A stretch of DNA of 35,243 nt, from positions 1 through 35,243 of the forward strand of contig JANXRT010000293.1 in NCBI GenBank assembly GCA_025356735.1, written 5' to 3'. The notes below the pieces were generated by a model. The model saw only the letters and a list, made by a program, of their open reading frames with translations, had not been told where the DNA came from and did no database searches. The DNA is from Acetobacteraceae bacterium. GTDB taxonomy: Bacteria > Pseudomonadota > Alphaproteobacteria > Acetobacterales > Acetobacteraceae. The first letter of the stretch is position 1; each line of letters opens with the position of its first letter. The position numbers and the translations under genes were made by a program. Positions 16,061 to 24,552 of the stretch are shown piece by piece.

Positions 16061-18414
16061 TACGTGCGTGCGGCCGCGATAGCCGCCCAGACAGCCTCTG
16101 GCGTCGCCGGCATGTCGATATGCCGTATCCCGAACTCCGACAGCGCATCGACAACCGCGTTCATCACCGAGGGTAGCGCTCCCGCGCAGCCGGCCTCGCC
16201 GCAGCCCTTGGCGCCGAGCAGGTTGGTGCGGGCGGGCACCGAGTGCGCGTCGAAGGCGAACGAGGGCGCATCGACAGCGCGCGGCAGGCAGTAATCCATG
16301 AACGAGCCCGTCATCAGCTGGCCGTCCTCGTCATACACGACGCGCTCGCGCAACGCCTGGCCGATGCCCTGGACGATGCCGCCATGGGCCTGCCCCTCAA
16401 CCAGCAGCGGATTGATGACGACGCCGAAGTCGTTGACCATCGAGTAGCGCACGACCTCGGTCTCGCCGGTATCGGGATCGATCTCGACCTCGGCGACGTG
16501 GCAGCCGTTCGGGAACGAGGACGGCGCGCCCTTGTAGATGTGGGCGACGTCAAGGGTCGTTGGCATATCCGGCGGCAGCTGCATGCCTTCCCGCAGTTTG
16601 GCCGCCAGTTCCATGATGCCGATGCCGCGGTCGGTGCCGGCGATGTTGAAGCGGCCACCTGAGAATTCGATATCGATCTCGGCGGCTTCCAGCACGTGGG
16701 CGGCGATCTTCTTGCCTTTGTCGATGACCAGGCCGCTGGCCTCGATAATGGCGCCGCCGCTGGTGATGATCGACTTGGAGCCGCCGGTGCCGCCGCCGGC
16801 GATGAGCTGGTCGCTGTCGCCCTGGATCAGCCGGATCTTGTCGAACGGCACGCCGAGCTGGTTGCTGAGCACCTGCGCGAACGGGGTGGCGTGGCCCTGG
16901 CCGTAATCCAGGGTGCCGGTGATGATGGTGACGGCGCCGTCCGGCTCGAACCGGATGCCGCCCATCTCCGCGCCTGGCGGGGCCGTGACCTCCAGGTACT
17001 GGCCGACGCCCAGCCCGCGCAGCTTGCCTCGTTTGCGGCTTTCGGTCCGGCGGGTGGAAAAGTTGTCCCAGTCGGCGAGGGCCAGCGCGTGGTCGAGCAG
17101 GGCCGGGAAGTCGCCGCTGTCGTAGTCGTTGCCGGACGGGGTGCGGTAGGGGAAGGCGTCGGCGGCGATGTGATTGCGGCGGCGCAGCTCGATGCGGTCG
17201 ATGCCCATTTCGGCGGCGGCGGTGTCGATCAGCCGCTCCATGTAGTAGTTGGCTTCCGGCCGGCCGGCGCCGCGGTAGGGACCGACGGGAGTGGTGTTGG
17301 TGAAAACGATCTTGGTGTTCACCTCGAGCAGCGGGGTGCGGTAGACGCCGATGCTGTTCTTGACCGCGTTGAGGGTCGAGGGCTGCGGCGTCGAGTTCGA
17401 CATCACCGCGCCGACATTGCCGAACCCGTTCAGGCGAAGCGCCAGGAATTTCCCGTCTTCATCGAGCGCCAGCTCGGCGGTGAAATCGTGGTCGCGGCCG
17501 TGGCTGTCGGACAGGAAGCTGTCGGAGCGCTCGTCGGTCCACTTCACCGGCTTGCCAAGCGCGCGGCCGGCGTGCAGGGCGCAAAGGTATTCGGGATAAA
17601 GTGACGCCTTCATGCCGAACGAGCCGCCAACATGGCCGGTCAGCACGTGGATGTTACCGGTTTTCGCGCCGAGCACCGAGCTGAGCATCTGGCGCATGCC
17701 GAACACGCCCTGGCAGCCGAGCCGTAGCGTCCAGCGATCGGTTGCCGGGTCGTATTCGCCAATCGCCGAGCGCGGCTCCATCTGTGCGACGACGATGCGG
17801 TTGTTGCGGATGCGCAGTTTGGTGACGTGCGCGGCGGCCGACATCGCCTTGGCGACGCCCTCGGCATCGCCGTAGTGGTAGTCGAGGATCAGGTTGTTCG
17901 GCACGTTGGGATAAAGCTGCGGCGCGCCGGGCTCGACGGCGAGCGCCGGCTCGGTGACAGCGGGCAGGGGGTCGATGTCCACCATCACCGCCTCGGCCGC
18001 GTCGCGGGCCTGCATCTGGGTCTCGGCGACGACGAAGGCCACCGGGTCGCCGACGTAACGGACGAAGTCTGTGGTTAGCGGCAGCTGGTCGGGCTTGGCC
18101 ATGTCCGAGCCGTCGCGGTTCTTGAAAGCGAGGCCCTTGGGCATCAACCCGAAGCCGGCGGCGACCAGGTCGGCGCCGGTATAGACGCCGAGCACGCCGG
18201 GCATCGCCGCCGCTGTTTCGGTGTCGATCGACAGGATGCGGCCGTGCGCGACCTGTGACCGGACGATGACGGCATAGAGCTGGCCAGACAGGGAAATATC
18301 GTCGGTGTAGCGGCCCTGACCCTGCAGCAGCGTGGGGTCCTCCTTGCGCGGGACCGGCTGGCCGATGCCGAATTTCAGGGTCGCCAGGCTGTCCGCATCC
18401 ATCGCAACGTTCAT
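16060..18414 (-). CDS. Xanthine dehydrogenase/CO dehydrogenase-type molybdopterin-binding subunit
   Basis: Large catalytic subunit (784 aa) of a molybdenum hydroxylase of the xanthine oxidase family, labelled CoxL-like in many genomes. Seen: N-terminal FGIGQPVPRKEDPTLLQGQGRYTDDI, HVGGSFGMK (residues 261-269), GPYRGAGRPEANYYMERLID (378-397) and the catalytic Glu in GAKGCGEAGCAG (Glu740). The active-site loop reads PYRGAGR, not the A-Y-R-C-S-F-R of true (form I) CO dehydrogenase, so a different aldehyde or heterocycle substrate is expected. ATG 18414 has GGAG 6 nt before it; ATG 18426 is possible. The usual FAD-binding medium and 2Fe-2S small subunits are not adjacent in the window, so this is an orphan or its partners lie elsewhere. 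Confidence 0.9.
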   Translation of the reverse strand: MNVAMDADSLATLKFGIGQPVPRKEDPTLLQGQGRYTDDISLSGQLYAVIVRSQVAHGRILSIDTETAAAMPGVLGVYTGADLVAAGFGLMPKGLAFKNRDGSDMAKPDQLPLTTDFVRYVGDPVAFVVAETQMQARDAAEAVMVDIDPLPAVTEPALAVEPGAPQLYPNVPNNLILDYHYGDAEGVAKAMSAAAHVTKLRIRNNRIVVAQMEPRSAIGEYDPATDRWTLRLGCQGVFGMRQMLSSVLGAKTGNIHVLTGHVGGSFGMKASLYPEYLCALHAGRALGKPVKWTDERSDSFLSDSHGRDHDFTAELALDEDGKFLALRLNGFGNVGAVMSNSTPQPSTLNAVKNSIGVYRTPLLEVNTKIVFTNTTPVGPYRGAGRPEANYYMERLIDTAAAEMGIDRIELRRRNHIAADAFPYRTPSGNDYDSGDFPALLDHALALADWDNFSTRRTESRKRGKLRGLGVGQYLEVTAPPGAEMGGIRFEPDGAVTIITGTLDYGQGHATPFAQVLSNQLGVPFDKIRLIQGDSDQLIAGGGTGGSKSIITSGGAIIEASGLVIDKGKKIAAHVLEAAEIDIEFSGGRFNIAGTDRGIGIMELAAKLREGMQLPPDMPTTLDVAHIYKGAPSSFPNGCHVAEVEIDPDTGETEVVRYSMVNDFGVVINPLLVEGQAHGGIVQGIGQALRERVVYDEDGQLMTGSFMDYCLPRAVDAPSFAFDAHSVPARTNLLGAKGCGEAGCAGALPSVMNAVVDALSEFGIRHIDMPATPEAVWAAIAAART

Positions 18415-18487
18415 CTTCCGCTCCATCTCGCTTGCCGTTCGGCGGAAGATGGAGTGGCACGAGCGGATCGGCAAGCGCCGTGGGCGG

Positions 18488-19297
18488 TCAGGAAGGGTTT
18501 TCGCCAGCCAAAATCGGGCGGCAGGCGGCGGGCATCGGCGGCGGCGGCTTTGGTTTCTCCGACGCGGGTGCGGGCGGCGCGTCGAGCTGCTCGAACCACC
18601 AGGCGAGGGTTGCATCGCAGCCATCGCCTGCCGGTGGCGGTGGTTGGGAAACGCACTCGGACTGGTCCGCCGGGCAGGCAAGGTGGATGTGCATGTGGGC
18701 GGCATGGCCATACCAGGGCCGGATGCGGCGCAGCCAGGCGCGGTTGCCGGTCACGCTGTCGCAGAGCTTGCGCTTGATCGCCGGGTTGACCAGCACGCGA
18801 TCAGTATCCGGCAGTTCGGCGGCCAGGCGCAACAGGGTGGCGGTGGCGGGGGACCAACGGTCTTCCAGCACGAAGCGGCGGTCCGGACGCACCAGCGTCG
18901 GCAACTCCACGGTCTCGCGCTCGGCTGAAGTCAGAGCGGGTTTCGGCCTGGTGTCGAGGCCGAGATCGATGTCGAGGCCAAGCTGGTGCGCGGCGTGGAC
19001 GCCGGAGATAGGGCCTCCGCGGGGCCGCGATATCTCTTCGACGTAGAGCTCGCCGATGCCGGCCGCCTGCGACTGGCGGCCCAGGAGCTGGACCGCGGCG
19101 ACCGTGGACGGTGCGCCCCAGAAGGCGCTGGCGGCAAGATGGATGGTCACGTAGCCGGGTCCCTGCGGCGGCAACTCGACTGCGCCGGCGATGCAGCCCG
19201 TGGTCGGGCCGCCGATTATGCGCACCGGTCCCGGTGCCGGGCCGGTTGCGGCGCCGACGATCAGCGCGGCGAGCAAGAGGGCGATGCGACGAGTCAC
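18488..19297 (-). CDS. mepA: Penicillin-insensitive murein endopeptidase
   Basis: Periplasmic zinc endopeptidase of family M74 that cuts D-Ala-meso-DAP cross-links in peptidoglycan; 269 aa from the chosen start. Seen: a signal peptide (TRRIALLLAALIVGAATG), SGVHAAHQLGLDIDLGL (metal ligands His and Asp), NPAIKRKLCDSV and the second ligand group GHAAHMHIHLACP, followed by C-P-A-D-Q-S-E-C. The C-terminus is a Pro-rich tail (PPAPASEKPKPPPP). No ATG is available: GTG 19297 starts just before the signal peptide, while TTG 19324, 9 residues longer, has AGG 5 nt before it and is an alternative. It lies 73 bp upstream of, and parallel to, the CoxL-type gene and diverges from the exopolysaccharide operon. 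Confidence 0.9.
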   Translation of the reverse strand: MTRRIALLLAALIVGAATGPAPGPVRIIGGPTTGCIAGAVELPPQGPGYVTIHLAASAFWGAPSTVAAVQLLGRQSQAAGIGELYVEEISRPRGGPISGVHAAHQLGLDIDLGLDTRPKPALTSAERETVELPTLVRPDRRFVLEDRWSPATATLLRLAAELPDTDRVLVNPAIKRKLCDSVTGNRAWLRRIRPWYGHAAHMHIHLACPADQSECVSQPPPPAGDGCDATLAWWFEQLDAPPAPASEKPKPPPPMPAACRPILAGENPS

Positions 19298-19403
19298 GAT
19301 GGATTTATCCGCGTGCTCGCCCAACAGAACCTATTGCGCCGGTGAATACAACTTCTGGTAGATTTGTTCGCCAAGACAAGTTACTCCTGGTGGTGGAGAT
19401 TGG

Positions 19404-19416
19404 CGTGCCTGGCACG
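19404..19416. promoter_or_regulatory. Perfect palindrome, possible operator of the exopolysaccharide operon
   Basis: CGTGCC-T-GGCACG is a perfect 6-bp inverted repeat around one base, in the 161-bp divergent gap between mepA and the tyrosine-kinase gene, 43 nt before the kinase start. Position and symmetry fit a dimeric regulator site. The TGGCAC part recalls a sigma-54 -24 box, but no GC box follows at the right distance. Function is inference. Confidence 0.35.
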
Positions 19417-19458
19417 AGTCGGGCCGCCTGAGTTTGAAATTAGCGCGAAAGGCAGGCA

Positions 19459-21720
19459 TTGAGCGCGGTCGGACACAGCCTACCCGATCCGATGTTCGGG
19501 CGCACGGCACCGATCGCCTCGCCGCGCGTCGTGCATCCGGCCGGGCTCGACCGGACATCCGGCCTGTCGCCCGGCGCCGCGTTCCAGGTCCTGCGCCGCC
19601 GCCGCCTTGTCTTCGCGCTGAGCCTGGTGGGAATCCCGGCGCTTGCCTGGATCGCGTTGCAGCAGGCGGTGCCGCGCTATACCGCCGCCGCCATGGTGCT
19701 ATACGAGCCGACCGCCTATGCCGCGCGCGAGCTGCAAAGCGTTCTGCGCGCCGATCCGACGACCGAGCCGGTGATAAGCAGCCAGGCGGAGATCGTGCGC
19801 GGATTGCCGATCGCCGCCCGGGTGGCAGCCGAATTCCATCTTCACGACGATCCAGAATTCAACGCGGCGCTGCGCCGGCCCTCCTGGCTCGCACGGTGGC
19901 TGGACCAGGCGAGGACACTGACGGCGTGGTGGCGGTCGGACGAGCTTCCGGCTTCGAGCGGCCCGGCTTTGAGCAGCGATACACGTGACGAGGTGGAAAC
20001 CGCGGTGCGGGATGCCATTACCGCCGGCACCGCCAAGGCGTCGCGGGTGCTCGAGATCGGGTTCGCCTCGAAAGACCGCCGGCTCGCGGCCGACGCCGCC
20101 AACGCGATCGCGCGGCTGTACATCCAGGATCAAATCGACACCAAGATCGCGGCGGTGCATCGCGCCACCGCGTGGCTCGACAACCGCGTGGTCGAATTGC
20201 GCCGCGACGTGCTCGGCGCCGAGAACCGCGTCGCCGCGTTCCGGGCCGAGCGGGGACTGGTGCGCGGTGTACAGGCCGGGCTCGACACGGAACAGGTCAG
20301 CCGGATCTCCGCCGACCTGATCCAGGCGCGCAACGACGCGGCGCAGGCCGAGGCACGGCTGGATGGGACCCGCCTGGATGGCGCGCGCGGGCGCTCGGGC
20401 GCGGCGTTGCAGGCGGCGGTCGCGCCTAGCGTCGGACCGGCGCGGCTGCACCTGGACCAGCTTTCGGCGCAGCTGCAATCGCTGCGCACCCGGCTTGGGC
20501 CGAACCATCCCGAAACGATCGCGGCGCGCAGCCAGCTTGCCGACCTGCAGCGTTCGGTCGGCGCCGAGATCGGGCGCGCCGCCGCCGCGGGAGAGGCCGA
20601 ACTGCGTGTCACGCGCGGGCGTGTCGCCGGCCTGGAGCAGGTTTTGGCGCGCGCTCAAACGGTCGTCGCGCGTAGCGAACAGGCGCAGGTGGCGCTCAAC
20701 GTCCTGGAACGCGATGCGGAGGCCTTACGCGCCCAGCTCGCGGCGGTGCTGGAGCGCATCCAGGCGACCGTGCGGCAGAGCGCGATCGAGCTGGCGGACG
20801 CACGGCTGATCTCCGCCGCGTTACCGCCGGCTCAGCCCAGCTTTCCGCGGAAAGTGCCGCTGATGGCGGCGGCGTGCGTGTTCGCGGTGCTGTTCGGGTT
20901 GTTTCTGGTCTATCTGACGGAAGTATCCGATGACACTTTTCGAAGTGGCGACGACGTTCGTGCAAGGCTCGGCCTACGTTGCTTCGCGCTGATTCCCGAG
21001 GTCGGCCGCCGGCAGCTTGGCGGCGTGCGGATCGATCAGTACGCGGCGCAGAAGCCGTTGTCGCCGTTCGCCGAGCAGCTGCGCGCGCTGCGGGCGGCGC
21101 TGTGGCTCGGCCCGCACCGGCCGCGGGTCATCGCCATCACCGCGGCACGGCCAGCCGAGGGCAAGACCACCGTGGCGCTGTCGCTCGGCCGGATCGCGGC
21201 ACTGGCAGGCGAGCGCGTCGTGGTGGTGGATTGCGACATCCGCCAGCCGGCGCTCGGCCGCATCCTGCATGCCGACGGCAATCTCGGGCTGGTGGACTGC
21301 CTGCTTGGCCACGGCGTGCTGGCGGAGATCATTTGCCGCGATCCAGTGACCAGCCTCGACTACGTGCCGGCCGGCGCGCCGGAGGCCAACTCGCTCGGGC
21401 TGCTGATGTCGGATGCGATGATCGACGTGCTGGCGGCGTTGCGGGAGCGCTACGACCTCGTGCTGCTGGATGCGCCGCCGGCCTGCGCGATGGCCGATGC
21501 GCGGGTGGTGGCGCGGATGGCCGATGCCACCCTGCTGTGCCTGCGCTGGCGCAGCACGCCGCGCGACGTGGTCCGCCACTCGCTCGAGCTGCTGGCCGAG
21601 GCGCAGGCGAGTTCGGTCGGCGTGGTGCTGACGCGGGTCGATGCGGAGGCGCATCTGCGCTCGGGCTACGCCGACGCCGAAGTCTATCACGCGCGCTACG
21701 GCGGCTATTTCCGTGCGTGA
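19459..21720 (+). CDS. Polysaccharide chain-length regulator/tyrosine autokinase (Wzc-type)
   Basis: Inner-membrane polysaccharide co-polymerase with a cytoplasmic BY-kinase domain (753 aa), controlling polymerisation and export of exopolysaccharide. Seen: first membrane helix near residues 48-68 (RRRLVFALSLVGIPALAWIAL), a long periplasmic Wzz-type region with coiled coil (about 230-440), second helix near 465-490 (PLMAAACVFAVLFGLFLVYL), then the kinase: Walker A ARPAEGKTT near 563, Walker A' VVVVDCDIRQP near 590, Walker B DLVLLDAPP near 666. The C-terminal tail has four tyrosines (GYADAEVYHARYGGYF), the usual autophosphorylation cluster. Start TTG 19459 has AAAGG 6 nt upstream; ATG 19492 has none. 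It is the first gene of a four-gene operon; the next gene overlaps it by 8 nt. Confidence 0.93.
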   Translation: MSAVGHSLPDPMFGRTAPIASPRVVHPAGLDRTSGLSPGAAFQVLRRRRLVFALSLVGIPALAWIALQQAVPRYTAAAMVLYEPTAYAARELQSVLRADPTTEPVISSQAEIVRGLPIAARVAAEFHLHDDPEFNAALRRPSWLARWLDQARTLTAWWRSDELPASSGPALSSDTRDEVETAVRDAITAGTAKASRVLEIGFASKDRRLAADAANAIARLYIQDQIDTKIAAVHRATAWLDNRVVELRRDVLGAENRVAAFRAERGLVRGVQAGLDTEQVSRISADLIQARNDAAQAEARLDGTRLDGARGRSGAALQAAVAPSVGPARLHLDQLSAQLQSLRTRLGPNHPETIAARSQLADLQRSVGAEIGRAAAAGEAELRVTRGRVAGLEQVLARAQTVVARSEQAQVALNVLERDAEALRAQLAAVLERIQATVRQSAIELADARLISAALPPAQPSFPRKVPLMAAACVFAVLFGLFLVYLTEVSDDTFRSGDDVRARLGLRCFALIPEVGRRQLGGVRIDQYAAQKPLSPFAEQLRALRAALWLGPHRPRVIAITAARPAEGKTTVALSLGRIAALAGERVVVVDCDIRQPALGRILHADGNLGLVDCLLGHGVLAEIICRDPVTSLDYVPAGAPEANSLGLLMSDAMIDVLAALRERYDLVLLDAPPACAMADARVVARMADATLLCLRWRSTPRDVVRHSLELLAEAQASSVGVVLTRVDAEAHLRSGYADAEVYHARYGGYFRA

Positions 21721-23131
21721 CCAGATCGGAGCCTCTTGCCGGCAGGTCATGGCACTCGTGCTGTCGGCCGCCCTGCTCGCCTGGCCGGCGGCGTGGAACG
21801 GCTATCCGCTGGTGTTCTCTGACACCGGAACCTATCTGTCGCAGGCGATCCACCATTATCTCGGCTGGGATCGGCCGGCGGTTTACAGCCTGTTCCTGTA
21901 TCCGCTGCACTGGCAGGTCACGCTTTGGCCGGTGATCGCGGTTCAGGCGCTGCTGACCGCGTGGACGCTGCATCTGACCCGGCGCGTGCTGTGGCCGGCG
22001 GCGCCGATCTGGTTCCTGCCGGCGGTCGCGGCGGCGCTCGCGGTGTTCACCTCGCTGCCGTGGCATGTCGCGCAAATCATGCCGGACGTGTTCACGCCGC
22101 TGCTGGCGCTGGCGATGGCGCTGCTGGTGCTGGCGCCGGCGCGGATGCGGCGAGGCGACCTTGTCGGGCTTGGGCTGTTCGCGACATTCATGATCGCCGC
22201 GCATCAGAGCCACGTGCCGCTGGCGGTCGCGCTGCTGGCTGCGCTGATGGCGTCGCGGCGGTTTCTTGAGCAACGAGACGGGTTCGGCAGGCGCCGATGG
22301 GTTGCCGTGATGCCGCCTCTGCTCGCCTGCGTGATCCTGGTTGCGATGAACATGGCGGGGCACGGGCGGATGTCGCTGTCGCCCTACGGCAATGTCTTCC
22401 TGCTCGCCCGGCTGATCGAGGACGGTCCGGGCATGACGGCGCTGCGGCAGAACTGCCCCGCCGCCGGCTGGCGGCTTTGCGACCAGCTCGACCGGCTGCC
22501 GGTGGCGTCCGACGATTTCCTGTGGCGCGACGACAGTGCCCTGGCTCACGCCGGTGGCGCCAAGCTGGTCTCGGGCGAGGCCAACGCCATATTGGCCGCC
22601 GCCTGGCGGGCGGACCCCGCCGGCATCGTCGGCGGGTTCTTCGTGCGGGCCGCGCAGCAGGCGGCGTCCTTCGCCACCGGCGACGGGCTGGAAGCCTGGC
22701 CGCGCACCGTCACGCCGTGGATAGCGCGGGATTTCCCTGCCCTCGAAGCGGATGCCTATGCGGCGTCGCGTCAGACCGCGGGTCGGATGGCGGTGCCAGA
22801 CTGGCTAGGCCGGCTGCATGTCGGCGTCGCCATCGGCGGCATCGCCGGCTGCCTGGCGCTGCTGGCGCGTCGGCGGCGGGACCTCGCGTCCGGCTTCGCC
22901 GCCGCGGCGCTGGTCGCGGTGCTGGCCAACGCCGCCATTACCGGCGGGCTGTCGGGGCCGCACCGGCGCTATCAGAGCCGCGTCGCCTGGCTGCCGGCCT
23001 TCGTCGTCCTGCTCGCCGTGCCGCCGATGTGGCCCGGCCGGGCACCGGCGCGAGAGACCGCCAGGGTGTGGCTTGCCGCCATCTCCAACCCGCCCCGGCG
23101 CCTCGACAGCCTTGTGCCCGGCGAGGGCTGA
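21713..23131 (+). CDS. Polytopic membrane protein of the exopolysaccharide operon
   Basis: A 472-residue membrane protein without a family name I can assign. Seen: about nine hydrophobic segments (e.g. MALVLSAALLAWPAAW, IWFLPAVAAALAVFTSL, VFTPLLALAMALLVLAP). An early non-cytoplasmic loop reads YPLVFSDTGTYLSQAIHHY, where an Asp after the first helix resembles the position of the catalytic acid in GT-C glycosyltransferases. A large soluble loop (about 200-320) follows. In this operon it could be a GT-C-type glycosyltransferase, a Wzy-like polymerase or a ligase; inference only, and notable because no other polymerase candidate is present. GTG 21713 overlaps the kinase stop by 8 nt; ATG 21749 is an alternative start. 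The stop overlaps the flippase ATG (TGATG). Confidence 0.8.
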   Translation: MRDQIGASCRQVMALVLSAALLAWPAAWNGYPLVFSDTGTYLSQAIHHYLGWDRPAVYSLFLYPLHWQVTLWPVIAVQALLTAWTLHLTRRVLWPAAPIWFLPAVAAALAVFTSLPWHVAQIMPDVFTPLLALAMALLVLAPARMRRGDLVGLGLFATFMIAAHQSHVPLAVALLAALMASRRFLEQRDGFGRRRWVAVMPPLLACVILVAMNMAGHGRMSLSPYGNVFLLARLIEDGPGMTALRQNCPAAGWRLCDQLDRLPVASDDFLWRDDSALAHAGGAKLVSGEANAILAAAWRADPAGIVGGFFVRAAQQAASFATGDGLEAWPRTVTPWIARDFPALEADAYAASRQTAGRMAVPDWLGRLHVGVAIGGIAGCLALLARRRRDLASGFAAAALVAVLANAAITGGLSGPHRRYQSRVAWLPAFVVLLAVPPMWPGRAPARETARVWLAAISNPPRRLDSLVPGEG

Positions 23132-24552
23132 TGCGGTCGTTCGGCAAGCCCGCGTGGTCGAGCCCGGTGTTCTGGTCTGGGCTTGAGGCGGTGGTCTCCG
23201 GCGGGCTGTCGCTGCTGTCGGTGTTCGTCGTCGCGGCCATCATCGGCCCGGCCGAGCTTGGCGTCGGCGCCGCGGCGGTGGCATCGCATATCCTGCTGTG
23301 GGTGACGGTCAACGCGCTGTTCGCCGACGCCATCGTGCAGCGCGCCGACCTGCCGGCCGGGGTGGTCTCCAGCGCGTTCTGGGCCGGCATCGGGGTCGGA
23401 GGCGGCGGGGCGGCGGTACAGCTCGCTTGCGGCCTGCTGCTCGCCGCCTCGTTCGCCGATGCGCGGCTGTGGCCGATGTCGGCGCTGCTCGCGACGGCTT
23501 TGCCGGTGGTCGGCGCGGCCGGCATCGTGCAGGGATTGCTGACCCGGCAGGGCCGCTACCGCGCTCTGGCGCTGCGCGCGATCGTTGGCCAGGGGTTCGG
23601 CACGCTGGCCGGGATCGCGCTGGCTCGGCATGGCGCCGGCAGCTGGGCGCTGGTGGCGCAGCAATGGGTGGTCTCGGTCGGCGGCGCCGCGACCCTGCTG
23701 CTAGGCAGCGGCTTCAGACCCGGTTGGCGCTGCCACCGAAATGATATTTCGACGTTGCTGCGCGTCGGCCTGCCGCTGACCGCCAGCACGCTGCTGATGC
23801 AGGGCCGCTACCGGCTGTTCGCGCTCGGCATCGGCGCCCTCGCCGGGCCGGCGGCGCTCGGCCAGGTGCATCTGGCATTCCGCCTGGTGGACAGCGCGCG
23901 CGAGCTGATGATGACCGCGCTGTGGCGGCTGATGCTGCCTGGCATGGCGCGCTGCCAGCACGATCGGGCGGCGCTGCTCGGTTGCGTCGACCGCCAGCTC
24001 GGCCGTCTCGGCTGGGTCGTGTTTCCGGTTTGCGGCGGCATGGCCCTGGCGATGGTGCCGATGGTGACGGCGCTGCTGCCGCCGGTGTGGCTGCCGTCGG
24101 GCGAGGCCGCCTTGCCGCTGATCGGCCTGATGGCCTTCATCCTCATCGGCTTTCCGGGCGGCGTCGCGCTGGTCGCCGGCGGCCAGCCGATGTTCGCGCT
24201 GTTCACCAACGTCGCCGGATTGATCGCCGTGCTGGCCGGGCTGCTTCTGTTCCAGCCCCGCAATCCGATCGAGGCGGTGCTGGTGTGGACCGGCGCGCAG
24301 CTTCTGACCAACCCCTACAACCTGGCGATGAACGCGCGCCGGCTGGCGGTCGGCTGGCTGCGGCCGATGTGCGCGGGCCTGCCGGCGCTGCTCACGACCG
24401 GCGCCGCCGTGCTGGCGGCGTTCGCGCTGGCCGGCAATGGGGCGGAGCCAGTGCGGTTGCTGGTCGGCCGGGGCCTGATCGCGGCTGCCGTGTTCGTGCC
24501 GGCGGCGTGGTGGCTGCGTACCCGCCGTCCGGCCTGGAGCCTTGCGCTTTGA
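23131..24552 (+). CDS. Wzx-type polysaccharide flippase (MOP superfamily)
   Basis: A 473-residue membrane protein of the lipopolysaccharide/exopolysaccharide translocase group, which flips lipid-linked repeat units across the inner membrane. Seen: about 12-14 hydrophobic segments and typical MOP wording: FWSGLEAVVSGGLSLLSVFVVAAIIGPAELGVGA at the N-terminus (family LGPxxxG pattern), ADAIVQRADL, GIVQGLLTRQGRYRALALR, and LLRVGLPLTASTLLMQGRYRLFALG at the start of the second half. ATG 23131 shares one base with the upstream stop and has GAGG 5 nt before it. The stop overlaps the next gene's TTG by 3 nt. Function follows from family and neighbours; which sugar unit it carries is unknown. Confidence 0.88.
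   Translation: MRSFGKPAWSSPVFWSGLEAVVSGGLSLLSVFVVAAIIGPAELGVGAAAVASHILLWVTVNALFADAIVQRADLPAGVVSSAFWAGIGVGGGGAAVQLACGLLLAASFADARLWPMSALLATALPVVGAAGIVQGLLTRQGRYRALALRAIVGQGFGTLAGIALARHGAGSWALVAQQWVVSVGGAATLLLGSGFRPGWRCHRNDISTLLRVGLPLTASTLLMQGRYRLFALGIGALAGPAALGQVHLAFRLVDSARELMMTALWRLMLPGMARCQHDRAALLGCVDRQLGRLGWVVFPVCGGMALAMVPMVTALLPPVWLPSGEAALPLIGLMAFILIGFPGGVALVAGGQPMFALFTNVAGLIAVLAGLLLFQPRNPIEAVLVWTGAQLLTNPYNLAMNARRLAVGWLRPMCAGLPALLTTGAAVLAAFALAGNGAEPVRLLVGRGLIAAAVFVPAAWWLRTRRPAWSLAL

Noticed and set aside
16060..18414. Aerobic CO dehydrogenase (form I CoxL)
   Set aside because: The active-site loop is PYRGAGR, without the Cys of the form I signature, and coxM/coxS are absent next to it.
19410..19425. 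Sigma-54 promoter starting TGGCAC
   Set aside because: The required GC-containing -12 element (TTGC) is not at the correct spacing; GGGCC is found instead.
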